Shown one piece after another: positions 19,357 to 29,547 of a stretch of 64,000 nt of DNA. Made by a program: the position numbers and the translations under genes. Position 1 is the first letter of the stretch; each line of letters opens with the position of its first letter. The notes under the pieces were generated by a model, which did not search any database, had not been told where the DNA came from, and saw only the letters and a list, made by a program, of their open reading frames with translations. Source of the DNA: Pseudoalteromonas sp. NC201 (GTDB lineage Bacteria > Pseudomonadota > Gammaproteobacteria > Enterobacterales > Alteromonadaceae); contig NZ_CP022522.1 in the NCBI RefSeq assembly GCF_002850255.1, positions 3,347,125-3,411,124 of the forward strand, given 5' to 3'.

Positions 19357-19713
19357 TTATTTCAGTTCCATTTCTTGAATGATCTCGTGCGCGATAGGTG
19401 GCGTTGTACTCACCGGCTTCTGATGTTTATTGGCTTTTAACTGACCTTTTCGGTGCTTCAAAGCTGCATCCAACTTTTTAGACGCTTTGGCAATAGCAGG
19501 ATACATCACTTCGTCTTCACCTTTTACCGATATTCGGCTACCAGCGTAGTTTGTACTTATCTCCGTGTAAAATTGTTTGTGTTCTTTGCTGACGATGATG
19601 TCTAGGGATAACAACGACGGAAAATGGTTAGCGATCTTGGCAAACTTTTCATGAACGTGGTTTTTAACAGCATCGGTTACATCTACGTGATGGCCAGATA
19701 AATTAATCTTCAT
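19357..19713 (-). CDS. hpf: Ribosome hibernation promoting factor, short form
   Basis: 118 residues from the ATG at 19713, preceded by GAAGGA at good spacing; the longer open frame upstream has no comparable site. It shows the family start MKINLSGHHVDVTDAVKNHV and the basic ASKKLDAALKHRKGQLK helix. It lacks the C-terminal dimerisation domain of long HPF. It binds the 30S decoding region in stationary phase. It could equally be called RaiA/YfiA-like; the two short forms are hard to separate without an alignment. Confidence 0.88.
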   Translation of the reverse strand: MKINLSGHHVDVTDAVKNHVHEKFAKIANHFPSLLSLDIIVSKEHKQFYTEISTNYAGSRISVKGEDEVMYPAIAKASKKLDAALKHRKGQLKANKHQKPVSTTPPIAHEIIQEMELK

Positions 19714-19871
19714 ATGCAATCCTTCTTTTGCGTTTACCCTTAACAATAGTATTGGCACGATTACTCGATTTCTCAAGAGCCTTAGCAAAAATTTATTACA
19801 AAAATTGGAAGGAAGCTGATTCTAATCAAAAAAACATTTCTAGAAAAATTACGCGATAATAAATCCAGGCA

Positions 19872-19899
19872 TAAAAAAAGCCCTAGTAAGGGCTCTTTT
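19872..19899 (-). terminator. Terminator of the DUF3718 gene
   Basis: On the minus strand GAGCCC-ttacta-GGGCTTTTTTT, just downstream of the stop codon at 19921. Confidence 0.87.
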
Positions 19900-19920
19900 C
19901 ATATTGCGTAAACTTTACAA

Positions 19921-20292
19921 TTAAAGGCCTGCACGCTCTTTAATGACAGCAATCAATGCTGAACCACCGTGGTTTGACTCAGCCCATGCTAAATCTTTAC
20001 CGTCTTCTAACGCGCTTTTTGGAATACTTTTAATAATGTATTCCCCAGCATCGTTTGCGTTGCTAGCAATTGCATGTCTTAGTAAGTTATTACCGTTGCA
20101 CTGAATTGCATCGTAAACATTACGCATTTTAAGGCGTGATGTTTTCAAAGCGTTACGAATGCGATTTTTATCGTCCGCAGCGATATATTCACATATAGAA
20201 AGCGCCAACTGATCGTTTGCACTTACCGGTTTGCTGAAAGAAAAAGCAGCAACAGCGATGGAAGCTGACAGTAGCACGGTAGTTAATTTCAT
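19921..20292 (-). CDS. DUF3718 family exported protein
   Basis: 123 residues with an N-terminal signal peptide (about 1-25, ending VSA). The mature part includes LALSICEYIAADDKNRIRNALK, with Cys residues in SICEY and in AIQCNGNNLLRHA that could form a disulfide. This matches the DUF3718 family common in Alteromonadales. The function is unknown. It is a single-gene unit with its own terminator, located between hpf and folA. Confidence 0.78.
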   Translation of the reverse strand: MKLTTVLLSASIAVAAFSFSKPVSANDQLALSICEYIAADDKNRIRNALKTSRLKMRNVYDAIQCNGNNLLRHAIASNANDAGEYIIKSIPKSALEDGKDLAWAESNHGGSALIAVIKERAGL

Positions 20293-20371
20293 TACACAGA
20301 CCCTTTAATACTTTATTCGTAGCATATAACTGGCTATATTTTAGCAACCTAAACAATTGTTAGCAAGAAAC

Positions 20372-20863
20372 TCATAGTTTTTTGTTCAGAGTTACGAATT
20401 TATAACTATGGTTATTTCTCTCGTCAGGTTCGTTACACTCAGTTTCAAGCACTTCCCATTCAGCAACCTGCTCGTAGTCAGGAAATTGAGTATCCCCTTC
20501 AACCTCTAAATCGATGAAGGTCAAATAGAGTCGCTGAGCATAAGGTAGAAATATGTCATATATATGACCACCACCAATTATCATAATTTCGTCACACCTT
20601 TCAACAGTACTCAATGCGGCTTCAGGCGAAGCGACGACCTCTATACCTTCCTGAGTGTAGTCAAGATTTCTGGATATCACTATGTTTCTACGACCCGGCA
20701 GAGGCCTACCAATAGACTCAAATGTTTTTCGACCCATGATCACAGGTTTACCTAGCGTAACCTTTTTGAAATGTTGAAGATCTGCAGGTAAGTGCCACGG
20801 CATATCGTTATCTTTTCCGATAACACGGTTATTTGCCATCGCAGCTATCATTGAAATTACCAC
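20372..20863 (-). CDS. folA: Dihydrofolate reductase
   Basis: 163 residues, chromosomal DHFR type. It reduces dihydrofolate with NADPH for thymidylate and purine synthesis. Visible motifs are the Met20-loop region NRVIGKDNDMPWHLPADL with the catalytic acidic residue in PADL, then KPVIMGRKTFESIGRPLPGR and MIIGGGHIY. The start is GTG at 20863, with AAAGGTG upstream at suitable spacing; the ATG four codons inside is too close to that site. It stands alone. Confidence 0.96.
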   Translation of the reverse strand: MVISMIAAMANNRVIGKDNDMPWHLPADLQHFKKVTLGKPVIMGRKTFESIGRPLPGRRNIVISRNLDYTQEGIEVVASPEAALSTVERCDEIMIIGGGHIYDIFLPYAQRLYLTFIDLEVEGDTQFPDYEQVAEWEVLETECNEPDERNNHSYKFVTLNKKL

Positions 20864-20927
20864 AACGCACCTTTATAGTATTTTAGTATTAGTTTATACA
20901 TACAATTAGCATGCAAGATGTTTGATT

Positions 20928-21124
20928 AACCTGAACTCGGGATAAGAAGTAAGTTAATCCACTAAAATCACTAAGCTCAAAAGCGTAGTATCACTCTAGC
21001 CAGGAGTTATTTCTTAATACAAGGCAAATTTGTGCATCAATAGCTGGCCTATTGCAAACAAATTTAACGCAGTAGTAAGGGATAACAGCTGCTAGAGAAC
21101 AAGTTGTTATCCCGAGTTCAGGTT
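20928..21124. repeat. MITE-like element, copy 1
   Basis: A 197-bp non-coding element bounded by perfect 18-bp inverted repeats (AACCTGAACTCGGGATAA at 20928-20945 and its complement at 21107-21124). It has an internal near-palindrome CAATAGCTGGCCTATTG at 21038-21054. A second copy of almost the same length lies inverted at 38149-38344. No open reading frame. It occupies most of the 380-base folA-obgE gap. Confidence 0.75.
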
Positions 21125-21197
21125 GATTAGTATATCATCTTCAACAGAATTGCGGCGAGAATACTGAGTTGAAGTATTACACTGTTCAAATAGGCAT

Positions 21198-21222
21198 AAA
21201 AAAGGCCCATATAATGGGCCTC
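21198..21222 (-). terminator. obgE intrinsic terminator
   Basis: On the minus strand AGGCCCA-ttata-TGGGCCTTTTTT just after the obgE stop. Confidence 0.88.
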
Positions 21223-21243
21223 TTAGAGTAAACTCAATGTAAC

Positions 21244-22404
<1,161 letters not shown>

Positions 22405-22526
22405 TTAAACTCTTTAACTCTGTCTGAATTCACTACACCATTATAGCAGCAGCGACAAATCGCTCCTAATACCAATTGTATTAATACGCCTTGATATAGC
22501 TAATTTGGTAATTGATGTGCTGAAAA

Positions 22527-22554
22527 CAAAAAACCCCGCCTAAGCGGGGTTTTT
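22527..22554 (-). terminator. rpmA intrinsic terminator
   Basis: ACCCCGC-cta-GCGGGGT-type stem with A and T tracts directly after rpmA, ending the rplU-rpmA operon before obgE. Confidence 0.92.
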
Positions 22555-22569
22555 AGTATTTAATACCGA

Positions 22570-22827
22570 TTACTCAGCAACGATGCTAACGTATTTACGG
22601 TTTAAAGGACCTTTCTGCTCAAAAACAACTTTACCGTCTGCTTTTGCGAAGATTGTGTGGTCTTTACCGATACCTGCGTTAGAACCAGCGTGGAAACGTG
22701 TACCACGTTGACGAACGATGATGCTACCCGCTAGAACTGATTCGCCACCAAAACGTTTAACACCTAAGCGTTTACTTTCTGAATCGCGACCGTTACGAGT
22801 ACTACCAGCTGCCTTCTTATGTGCCAT
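22570..22827 (-). CDS. rpmA: 50S ribosomal protein L27
   Basis: 85 residues beginning [20 protein letters not shown], the canonical proteobacterial L27 start without the cleaved Firmicutes extension. The flexible N-terminal tail reaches the peptidyl-transferase centre. It lies 19 bases after rplU, forming the usual L21-L27 operon, and ends at a strong terminator. Confidence 0.99.
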   Translation of the reverse strand: MAHKKAAGSTRNGRDSESKRLGVKRFGGESVLAGSIIVRQRGTRFHAGSNAGIGKDHTIFAKADGKVVFEQKGPLNRKYVSIVAE

Positions 22828-22846
22828 CTCTCTGTACCTCTAAAAA

Positions 22847-23158
22847 TTAAGCGCTAATGCCAGTGATTTTAACTTCAGTGAACCACTGACGGTGGCCCAT
22901 CTGCTTACGAGAATGCTTACGACGTCTAAACTTAACAATCTTAATCTTCTCGCCACGACCGTGAGATACAACTTCAGCTGTAATTTTACCACCGTTAACA
23001 AACGGTGCACCGATCTCGATCTTTTCACCATCAGCAATTAGAAGTACTGAATCAAATTCAACTGCTGCACCAGTTTCAACGTTTAGCTTTTCTAAACGAA
23101 TTGTTTGACCTTCAGTCACACGGTGCTGTTTACCACCACTTTGGAAAACCGCGTACAT
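22847..23158 (-). CDS. rplU: 50S ribosomal protein L21
   Basis: 103 residues from the ATG at 23158 ([17 protein letters not shown]), the same length as E. coli L21. The basic segment [16 protein letters not shown] binds 23S rRNA. An in-frame start 17 codons upstream is rejected because ACGGAG sits at proper spacing before 23158. First gene of rplU-rpmA. Confidence 0.99.
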   Translation of the reverse strand: MYAVFQSGGKQHRVTEGQTIRLEKLNVETGAAVEFDSVLLIADGEKIEIGAPFVNGGKITAEVVSHGRGEKIKIVKFRRRKHSRKQMGHRQWFTEVKITGISA

Positions 23159-23575
23159 AATTAACTCCGTCTGTGCGCCCTCAAATCGACGCAACTTAAT
23201 ATTCTTCAATAGGGCGCGAAGTTTACGCTAATGCGTATCTTGGCGCAAGAGCAAATTTGAAGAAAGTGAATAAAATTTAGCTCGTATGAGGGCAATCAAA
23301 TATTTTCTCCTATTCTAGTCAAAAAAATGTCAAAGCCAAGCTCTTTTTTCTCTCAATTCATCAGACAAAAGGCGAATCTATAGTTTACCTAATACAGTAC
23401 CAAATGAGATTTCACCGTACCTATTTCACCCCTTGCGAAACCATTGAAAGCACAAAAAGTAAGCATAAAAACGTTTTTTTATAAGCAACTACGACAATTT
23501 ATCGAGTCGATGATTTTTTTGTAGTACAATCGCCAAGTTTATTCATTTTCGGTTAATAGATTGGCTCGGAGCGCA
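23159..23575. other. Divergent rplU / ispB intergenic region
   Basis: 417 bases without a gene. It must hold both promoters. A TACAAT box about 50 bases before ispB (in GTAGTACAATCGCC) is a plausible -10. I found no convincing regulator site or structured ribosomal-protein leader. Confidence 0.5.
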
Positions 23576-24547
23576 ATGGATATAAAAACTATCCAAAATT
23601 TGGTTAAGCAAGATATGCTTGACGTCAACCAACTTATACATCAACAAATGCAATCTGATGTTGCACTTGTAAAACAGCTAGGTTTATACATTGTAAATAG
23701 CGGAGGTAAACGCATCCGCCCAATGTTAGCCCTTTTGGCCGCACGAGCATTAGGTTACGAAGGTGATAAACATATCACGCTAGCAACAATTGTAGAGTTT
23801 ATTCACACTGCAACGTTACTCCACGATGACGTGGTTGATGAGTCATTACTGCGCCGTGGAGAACCGACAGCAAATGCAGAGTTTGGAAATGCGGCCAGCG
23901 TATTGGTTGGTGACTTTATCTACACTCGATCATTCCAGCTGATGGTCGGCCTTGGTAATATGGAAGTCATGCAGATTTTGGCCGATGCGACTAATATCAT
24001 CGCAGAAGGCGAGGTGTTACAGTTAATGAACTGTAATGACCCAGATACAACTGAAAAGAGTTATATGCAGGTTATCTACAGCAAAACGGCAAAGCTATTT
24101 GAAGCTGCGACTTTACTACCCGCTGTAGTGCTAGAGCAATCAGACGAAATTAAAACTGCGCTTAAGCTTTACGGTATGCATTTAGGCACAGCCTTCCAAC
24201 TTGTAGACGATATTCTTGACTATAGTGCTAACGCAGAATTACTTGGCAAGAATATTGGTGATGATCTCGCTGAGGGTAAACCTACGCTTCCGCTTATTTA
24301 TGCAATGCAGTATGCAAATGCTCAGCAATCAGCTCAGATCAGAACAGCGATAGAAAGTGGTAATGGACTTGATTATCTTGAAGATATTTTAGCAACACTA
24401 GCCGAGACCAAAGCACTTGACTTCACGATGGCTAAAGCCCAAGAAGAAGCCCAAAAAGCAATTGCACAATTAAGCGTTTTACCTGACTCAGTGCATAAAG
24501 AGGCACTTATTGGGCTTGCTAAACTTTCTGTGGATAGGAACTACTAA
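23576..24547 (+). CDS. ispB: Octaprenyl diphosphate synthase
   Basis: 323 residues from the ATG at 23576, preceded by CGGAG and giving exactly the E. coli IspB length; an upstream in-frame TTG is less likely. Both aspartate-rich motifs of long-chain prenyl synthases are present (LLHDDVVDES and LVDDILDY), with GGKRIRP near the start. It makes the ubiquinone side chain from farnesyl diphosphate and IPP. It is divergent from rplU-rpmA, the conserved arrangement in gammaproteobacteria. Confidence 0.97.
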   Translation: MDIKTIQNLVKQDMLDVNQLIHQQMQSDVALVKQLGLYIVNSGGKRIRPMLALLAARALGYEGDKHITLATIVEFIHTATLLHDDVVDESLLRRGEPTANAEFGNAASVLVGDFIYTRSFQLMVGLGNMEVMQILADATNIIAEGEVLQLMNCNDPDTTEKSYMQVIYSKTAKLFEAATLLPAVVLEQSDEIKTALKLYGMHLGTAFQLVDDILDYSANAELLGKNIGDDLAEGKPTLPLIYAMQYANAQQSAQIRTAIESGNGLDYLEDILATLAETKALDFTMAKAQEEAQKAIAQLSVLPDSVHKEALIGLAKLSVDRNY

Positions 24548-24899
24548 CAACGAACTTAAAGGTGCATTCCATATACTGGTATTTAACCAAAAGTTGTGTT
24601 CTGCATTTAACGCCACTCGTTTTAAGCTCGAATGGCCTTTTCTTTTTACTTATTCAGAGGCAGTTGGAGCTTGGTTAGTTCAATTCGCGGGCAGGCCTTG
24701 TTCTCCAATTCTTCTTTTGGCTTCTGAGCAATTTCAAGACTGAGATCTAATAGTACTCTCTAACTTTAGAGGCTCAGATTTAGAGGCTCAGACATAAAAA
24801 TAGGCCACAACCTACGTCGCAGCCTATAATAAACACTCTGAAAAATCGTTCAACTAGCTTGAACGCTCCATATTAAGTGTACTACTTGGCATGAGCTAA
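24548..24899. other. Intergenic region between ispB and the sialidase-like gene
   Basis: 352 bases with no supported gene. It contains a 14-bp direct tandem repeat (TTTAGAGGCTCAGA at 24765-24778 and 24779-24792) and the minus-strand terminator at 24796-24827. A 77-codon open frame overlapping the ispB end has no ribosome site and no recognisable protein character. Confidence 0.6.
24796..24827 (-). terminator. Terminator of the sialidase-like gene
   Basis: On the minus strand ATAGGC...GCCTAT with inner wobble pairing, followed by TTTTTAT, 70 bases after the stop at 24900. Confidence 0.65.
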
Positions 24900-26387
24900 T
24901 TAATGCACTCCTTCTCTAGCCGCTCCCAGATTTTCGAAGAAAACGTCATGTTGCTCATTTAATTTTTTTGTATATATCACGCCGAGAGTGCCATCAATTA
25001 GATCAGTTACAAGCGGCTCATCAGAAGTACGTATATCAGAATAATCAAACTCCTTTATCAGTTGTGGCTTTGTAAACAACTCTGCTTCACCAAGGCTACT
25101 ACTGTAAAAATTACCATAATCTGCGGAATAGAACAGACGAGTGGAGCCGTTGTGGTTAATTAATGAAACAGATCTTGGGATAGAGGCGGTGTTAAGCTTC
25201 TGGAGTGTTTCAAAGTTCTCTCCATCGTTCGAGATCAAAATTGTAATTAACTCTGAATCAAATGGTGTATAACTAAGTAAAACTCTACCATCAGGTAATG
25301 CGATTGCATTTACATTGGATTCAGAACGATCAAATCCATTGCCTGCAACTCGCTTCTCCTCGCTCCAATTCACTAAATCATCCGAAATACGAATATATAC
25401 ATCTAGCTCAGCGCTATTTGCTCCCGGAGCAAATAGATAGCTCAGCATATATTTACCGTTTTTCAGTTGAATTAACGAGCCGGGAACTAGACGCGCATTA
25501 GAACATGGAAAATCAACCCCACCATCACAGCTGTCATAATTAGAAAAGTCTATTTCTGAAACCTTACTCCAAAGGCTTTCACTATCACTTTTTAATATAC
25601 ACAATGAAGATTCGTTACAATTACCTACAGCCAGTAAGTTGCCACTTTTATCTTCAAACAGTTTTCCTGTTTCAATAGCAAAATCGCCAAGAGTCTCAAC
25701 ATTTAAGCTAGACGTTTGAACCCAGGATTGGCCATTATCAGATGAAATACTAACTCTACTATGTGTATCGGATAGTCCGTGGTTATATAAAGCCACCAGA
25801 TCGCCATTTTCTAGAGAAATCAGCGAAGTTGCACCAGAATATTCAGTCGTGTTAGTAATATTAACTCTATGCTCCACGACTGCGTTTACTGAATACTCAA
25901 AAGTTTGCTCCCACTGTTTGTCCTTATTACTACCTGCTTTGTCAGCACAAAGACCACTTGTAACTGAACAGCCTGCTTGCAACTTTAACTGAACATTCAT
26001 AGCGCTTTCGCTTGCAGAAAAAGAAATTTTCCATCGTTGAGATTGTTGATCAAACATACCGCCTCTCTCATCAATGAGTTGCTCACCTCCTGCAGAGGAA
26101 ATTTGATACAACTTATATTTCACAAGCCAACCATCTTTAGAGCTTAGCGGCTTGTCATCGCCTAATAGATTAACGTCTATATTGACTAATTCATTAGTGC
26201 TGTATTTGGCTTTTAGTCCTTCAACAACACCTGTAACATCATATTTAACTTCCGCAGGAGGCTTCTCCTTCCCTGCATTGTTAATGTCATCTACATCATC
26301 GTTAGATGAACCTCCACACGCACTCAATAATGAAAGTGCGACTCCCAAATAGGCTAACCGCATACTTGTATAAACATTACTAAACAT
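24900..26387 (-). CDS. Sialidase-like (Asp-box beta-propeller) lipoprotein
   Basis: 495 residues from the ATG at 26387, which has AAGGAAAC upstream. The signal ends LSLLSAC followed by GGSSNDDVDD, a typical outer-surface lipoprotein linker. The body carries Asp-box-like turns, clearest in SSDNGQSW, with related SDDLVNW and SNDGENF, so a BNR/sialidase-type propeller is likely. I cannot see an arginine triad or name a substrate; it may be a binding protein rather than an enzyme. A decayed paralogue lies divergently at 27078-27733. Confidence 0.6.
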   Translation of the reverse strand: MFSNVYTSMRLAYLGVALSLLSACGGSSNDDVDDINNAGKEKPPAEVKYDVTGVVEGLKAKYSTNELVNIDVNLLGDDKPLSSKDGWLVKYKLYQISSAGGEQLIDERGGMFDQQSQRWKISFSASESAMNVQLKLQAGCSVTSGLCADKAGSNKDKQWEQTFEYSVNAVVEHRVNITNTTEYSGATSLISLENGDLVALYNHGLSDTHSRVSISSDNGQSWVQTSSLNVETLGDFAIETGKLFEDKSGNLLAVGNCNESSLCILKSDSESLWSKVSEIDFSNYDSCDGGVDFPCSNARLVPGSLIQLKNGKYMLSYLFAPGANSAELDVYIRISDDLVNWSEEKRVAGNGFDRSESNVNAIALPDGRVLLSYTPFDSELITILISNDGENFETLQKLNTASIPRSVSLINHNGSTRLFYSADYGNFYSSSLGEAELFTKPQLIKEFDYSDIRTSDEPLVTDLIDGTLGVIYTKKLNEQHDVFFENLGAAREGVH

Positions 26388-27077
26388 TTTATGTTTCCTT
26401 ACTATTATTGGTATAAGATTCAATGCATCTTATCGAAAGAAATTCTGTCGTTAAAAGGAAAATAGCGGCAAGATACTCATTTTCATGCAAGTGCAATACT
26501 AAAGATGCCTAACCTTGGCTACGTGAGAAACATTGACTTTCCCATTCCACTTCACTACGCACTTTGACTAATCAAGTCCTTGACTTATAGTAATATTACT
26601 ATCTCCACTAAAGCTTCTTAGGTTAAGAATCTTAGGTATATTCAATTAGCTACTCTAATCCTTTTCAGTATTTTAAACTTTAATCGCAACAGCAGTACAG
26701 CTAACTTTCAGATAAAATGATACTCTAACACCCCAAATTCATCTTTGAAGTGTAACACTCTCCCAAATTGAACAACTTTCTGCTTTGAAAGGCAATCACG
26801 GGACGCCTCACCCAACAAGCCACTGAAATTAAATAAAAAATAATCTTTTTGTATTTCTATTAAAGGAGTTATGTTTTACCAGCTTGTTATTGCGTTTTCC
26901 TTATCTTAGATATACCCAAATAAGGAAATACTGTTATTAACTGCTTCTTTGCACTCATATCCATTTAAACGATGCCACCACTCAAATATTTCCTTATTAC
27001 ACATATAATTAATTTTTGGAAAACTAAATTAAAATGCTTAGTGATCTAAAAAACTAACAAAAAAGCCGTTTGTGAGC
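26388..27077. other. AT-rich gene-free stretch
   Basis: About 690 bases with stops in all frames and no recognisable gene, lying between the divergent sialidase-like gene and its decayed paralogue. It presumably holds the promoter of the former. The rest looks like eroded sequence. Confidence 0.55.
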
Positions 27078-27733
27078 TGCAGCGATATCTCTGCTAGGTG
27101 CTTGTGGAGGAGGATCATCTGGTGATGATCAAACCTCCCCTCTGGGATTGGAGAAAAACCAACAGATACTTTGAACTATCAGGTTTATGGTGTTGGTGTA
27201 AAAGGACCATTGCGGTTTACAGATGTTAAAACATATCATGTCCTTAGTTACATGAAAGTACCTAAAAAGACACAAAACAGTCATTTTCGTTAAAACACCT
27301 AAAGATTTAATTAGTTAGAGTGAGCAAATAAAGATTGGTGGATAAGCAGGCTACGATTATAAGATAGATATGTCGTTAGCAGATCAGCGCGTTTTATTGA
27401 CTTATTATTCTAGTGAGCATAAATCCATCATAGTCTGAAGATGGAGAGAGCTATACTGAAATTCAACGCCTTGCTACTGGAACTATTAAGAACGCTTCAT
27501 TAATAGAGTACTATAGGTTAGCTTGGCTACTTTACACAACGCAAGCAGGTCATCTATATAGCCATGGCTTTAACGAAGAAGAGTAGTTTTCCTCACGACG
27601 ATGGATAAAGAGCTTTGAAGACTCTTTTAGTACGAATATTACCGAACTTCCTGATGGCACTTTAGGAGCGATTTACGCAGAGTATCTCAATGGAAAGCAG
27701 GAAATCTTTTTGAAAATTTAGGAAAACTAAGTA
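27078..27733 (+). pseudogene. Decayed sialidase-like lipoprotein paralogue
   Basis: On the plus strand a lipobox is readable (ISLLGACGGGSSGDD, Cys codon at 27103). Then, after a frame change, comes GEKPTDTLNYQVYGVGVKG, and later ADQRVLLTYYSSEH, a frameshift, SEDGESYTEIQRLATGTI, an in-frame TAG, ITELPDGTLGAIYAEYLNG and finally FENLGK after another frameshift. The last blocks align with the end of the intact gene at 24900-26387 (GRVLLSYTPFDSE, SNDGENFETLQKLNTASI, VTDLIDGTLGVIYTKKLN, FENLGA). The middle third of the propeller appears deleted. Several independent lesions make it a pseudogene rather than a sequencing error. Confidence 0.75.
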
Positions 27734-27765
27734 ACTAAGTTTTGTAGCAACTGTATTAAGTAAAC

Positions 27766-27808
27766 ACCTATATTAACCTTTCATATTTGATGAAAGGTTA
27801 ATATAGGT
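27766..27808. other. Perfect 19-bp hairpin
   Basis: ACCTATATTAACCTTTCAT (27766-27784), 5-base loop, then the exact complement (27790-27808). No T tract follows. It sits just downstream of the pseudogene and could be its remnant terminator or a small palindromic repeat. Confidence 0.7.
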
Positions 27809-28010
27809 ACTTCAGGGCTGGGCAACTTGTTTACTCGGCCTTGGTGGTTATAAGCGTTACCACATCCTGCTATAGCCAATGTACCGACATCCATATAGGT
27901 AAAACAAATTGGTATTACTTCCATTTCCTTCAACGAGCTTAAGAAACTCGTTAATGTAGTCCCTTTACCTGAAGCCTCATCCAGTTGATTACTTACCCAT
28001 TAAAGACGCT
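27809..28010. other. Gene-poor gap before yggX with an unassigned open frame
   Basis: About 200 bases. On the minus strand, positions 27999-27781 stay open for 72 codons (including SGKGTTLTSFLSSLKEMEV) but have no start codon with a ribosome site near the upstream end. It may be a gene remnant. An AATTGGTATTA repeat motif lies at 27907-27917. Confidence 0.35.
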
Positions 28011-28283
28011 TTACTTTTCTGGTGGCCTATAGCCTTCAATTTCGACTTCTTTATCTTCAAACAAAAAGCCGACCATCTGCTCTTCAAGCATTTGCCTGTG
28101 CTCAGGATCCATCATATTAAGATGCTTTTCGTTAATTAGCATGGTTTGCTTATGCTGCCATTGCTGCCAAGCTTCTTTGGAGATGTTATTAAATATACGT
28201 TCACCAACTTCTCCTGGATACAGTTGAAAATCCAGTCCAGGCGCTTCCTTTTGTAACTTTTGACAAAATACCGTACGTGCCAT
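28011..28283 (-). CDS. yggX: YggX, oxidative-damage / Fe(II) trafficking protein
   Basis: 90 residues, as in E. coli, with the family start [19 protein letters not shown] (conserved Cys7) and [14 protein letters not shown]. YggX is linked to protection of Fe-S clusters and iron trafficking. It follows mutY by 65 bases on the same strand, the conserved mutY-yggX pair. That fits a joint oxidative-stress role, since MutY carries a 4Fe-4S cluster. Confidence 0.96.
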   Translation of the reverse strand: MARTVFCQKLQKEAPGLDFQLYPGEVGERIFNNISKEAWQQWQHKQTMLINEKHLNMMDPEHRQMLEEQMVGFLFEDKEVEIEGYRPPEK

Positions 28284-28348
28284 GAGTATCTACCTCTTCA
28301 ATTTTAATCGTGCACTCAATGAGAGTCAGCACCAATGATGGTGTCAGT

Positions 28349-29410
28349 TTACCCTATTGCGGTTAATACTTTAACCAACTTTTTAGTCGGCGCAGCGAGC
28401 CCAACCTCTGGTGGATTATGAGTATCGAACCACAGTAATTGCTGATCATGCACACAATCTGGCATGCTTTTTACTTCTACAACCACGGGGGTAATAGTTA
28501 ACTCAAAATGCGTAAAAATATGCACAAAAGGTTCAAGTGTATTTGTACATTCAAGTTTAAGTTCTTGCTGCTTAACAAACGCGTCTAATTCATCTTGCTC
28601 TGCAAACTCAAAAAAGCCGAACAACCCACCCCATATTCCACTCGAAGGACGCTTCTCCATCAAAACTTTATCATCACATTTAATTATTAAGTGGTGAGTA
28701 CGTTTTTTTGGCTTCTCCTTTTTGGGTTTAGGGTTTGGAAATTCTTTAACCCGATTATTTTTGAACGCTGAACATTCCTCAGCAAGTGGGCAAACATCAC
28801 AGTTTGGCTTGCTTCTGGTACATACGCCTGAGCCTAAATCCATCATCGCCTGATTAAATGCTCTTACATCACCGCTTGGCGTGACGGCATCACTCAAAGA
28901 CCATAACTGATTTTCGACCTTTTTTACTCCGTACCAGCCCTCAACCATATAAAACCTAGCGAGTACCCGCTTAACATTACCATCGAGTATTGGATGATGC
29001 TGACCAAGCGCAAGAGAGAGTATCGCACCTGCGGTAGAGCGACCAATGCCCGGTAAGTCCATCACCGCTTCTAATGTTTGTGGGAATTTACCCTTATAAC
29101 TATCTCTGATCACCTTTGCAGCTTTATGAAGATTTCTTGCTCTGGCGTAATAACCAAGCCCAGTCCAATGGTGTAACACTTCATCTTCCGGTGCATCGGC
29201 CAACGCAATTACCGTTGGGAAGCGCGCCATAAAGCGCTCAAAATAAGGAATAACTGTGGTTACTTGAGTCTGCTGTAACATCACCTCTGAAACCCATACT
29301 TTATACGGCGTTTTTCCGAGTTGCCACGGCAGTGTTTTTCTACCATGAAGGTGATACCAAGACACAACTTGCTCACCAAACCACTTAGCTTGTTGCTGGC
29401 TAACTTTCAT
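28349..29410 (-). CDS. mutY: Adenine DNA glycosylase
   Basis: 353 residues. It removes adenine mispaired with 8-oxoguanine. The catalytic Glu lies in [11 protein letters not shown], the helix-hairpin-helix in [17 protein letters not shown], and the catalytic Asp in [11 protein letters not shown]. The iron-sulfur loop is C-X6-C-X2-C-X5-C (in [17 protein letters not shown]). The C-terminal ~120 residues form the NUDIX-like 8-oxoG recognition domain. It is divergent from trmB, as in E. coli. Confidence 0.97.
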   Translation of the reverse strand: MKVSQQQAKWFGEQVVSWYHLHGRKTLPWQLGKTPYKVWVSEVMLQQTQVTTVIPYFERFMARFPTVIALADAPEDEVLHHWTGLGYYARARNLHKAAKVIRDSYKGKFPQTLEAVMDLPGIGRSTAGAILSLALGQHHPILDGNVKRVLARFYMVEGWYGVKKVENQLWSLSDAVTPSGDVRAFNQAMMDLGSGVCTRSKPNCDVCPLAEECSAFKNNRVKEFPNPKPKKEKPKKRTHHLIIKCDDKVLMEKRPSSGIWGGLFGFFEFAEQDELDAFVKQQELKLECTNTLEPFVHIFTHFELTITPVVVEVKSMPDCVHDQQLLWFDTHNPPEVGLAAPTKKLVKVLTAIG

Positions 29411-29547
29411 AAACTTGACTAGTACTTGCTACAAAGCCGCCAGTGTAATCACAATCGCTTTAATAGTCACCACGTAAAGTTTCACTCTATACTTGTTTAT
29501 TGCCAACTGAATGACGATAATATGCGACCATTTTCACGAGCATAGAA

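Noticed and set aside
23159..23560. Possible structured leader (autoregulatory) of rplU
   Set aside because: No stable, convincing ribosomal-protein-like fold could be drawn by eye from the sequence.
24510..24743. 77-codon open frame overlapping the end of ispB
   Set aside because: It starts inside ispB, has no ribosome site and no protein-family character.
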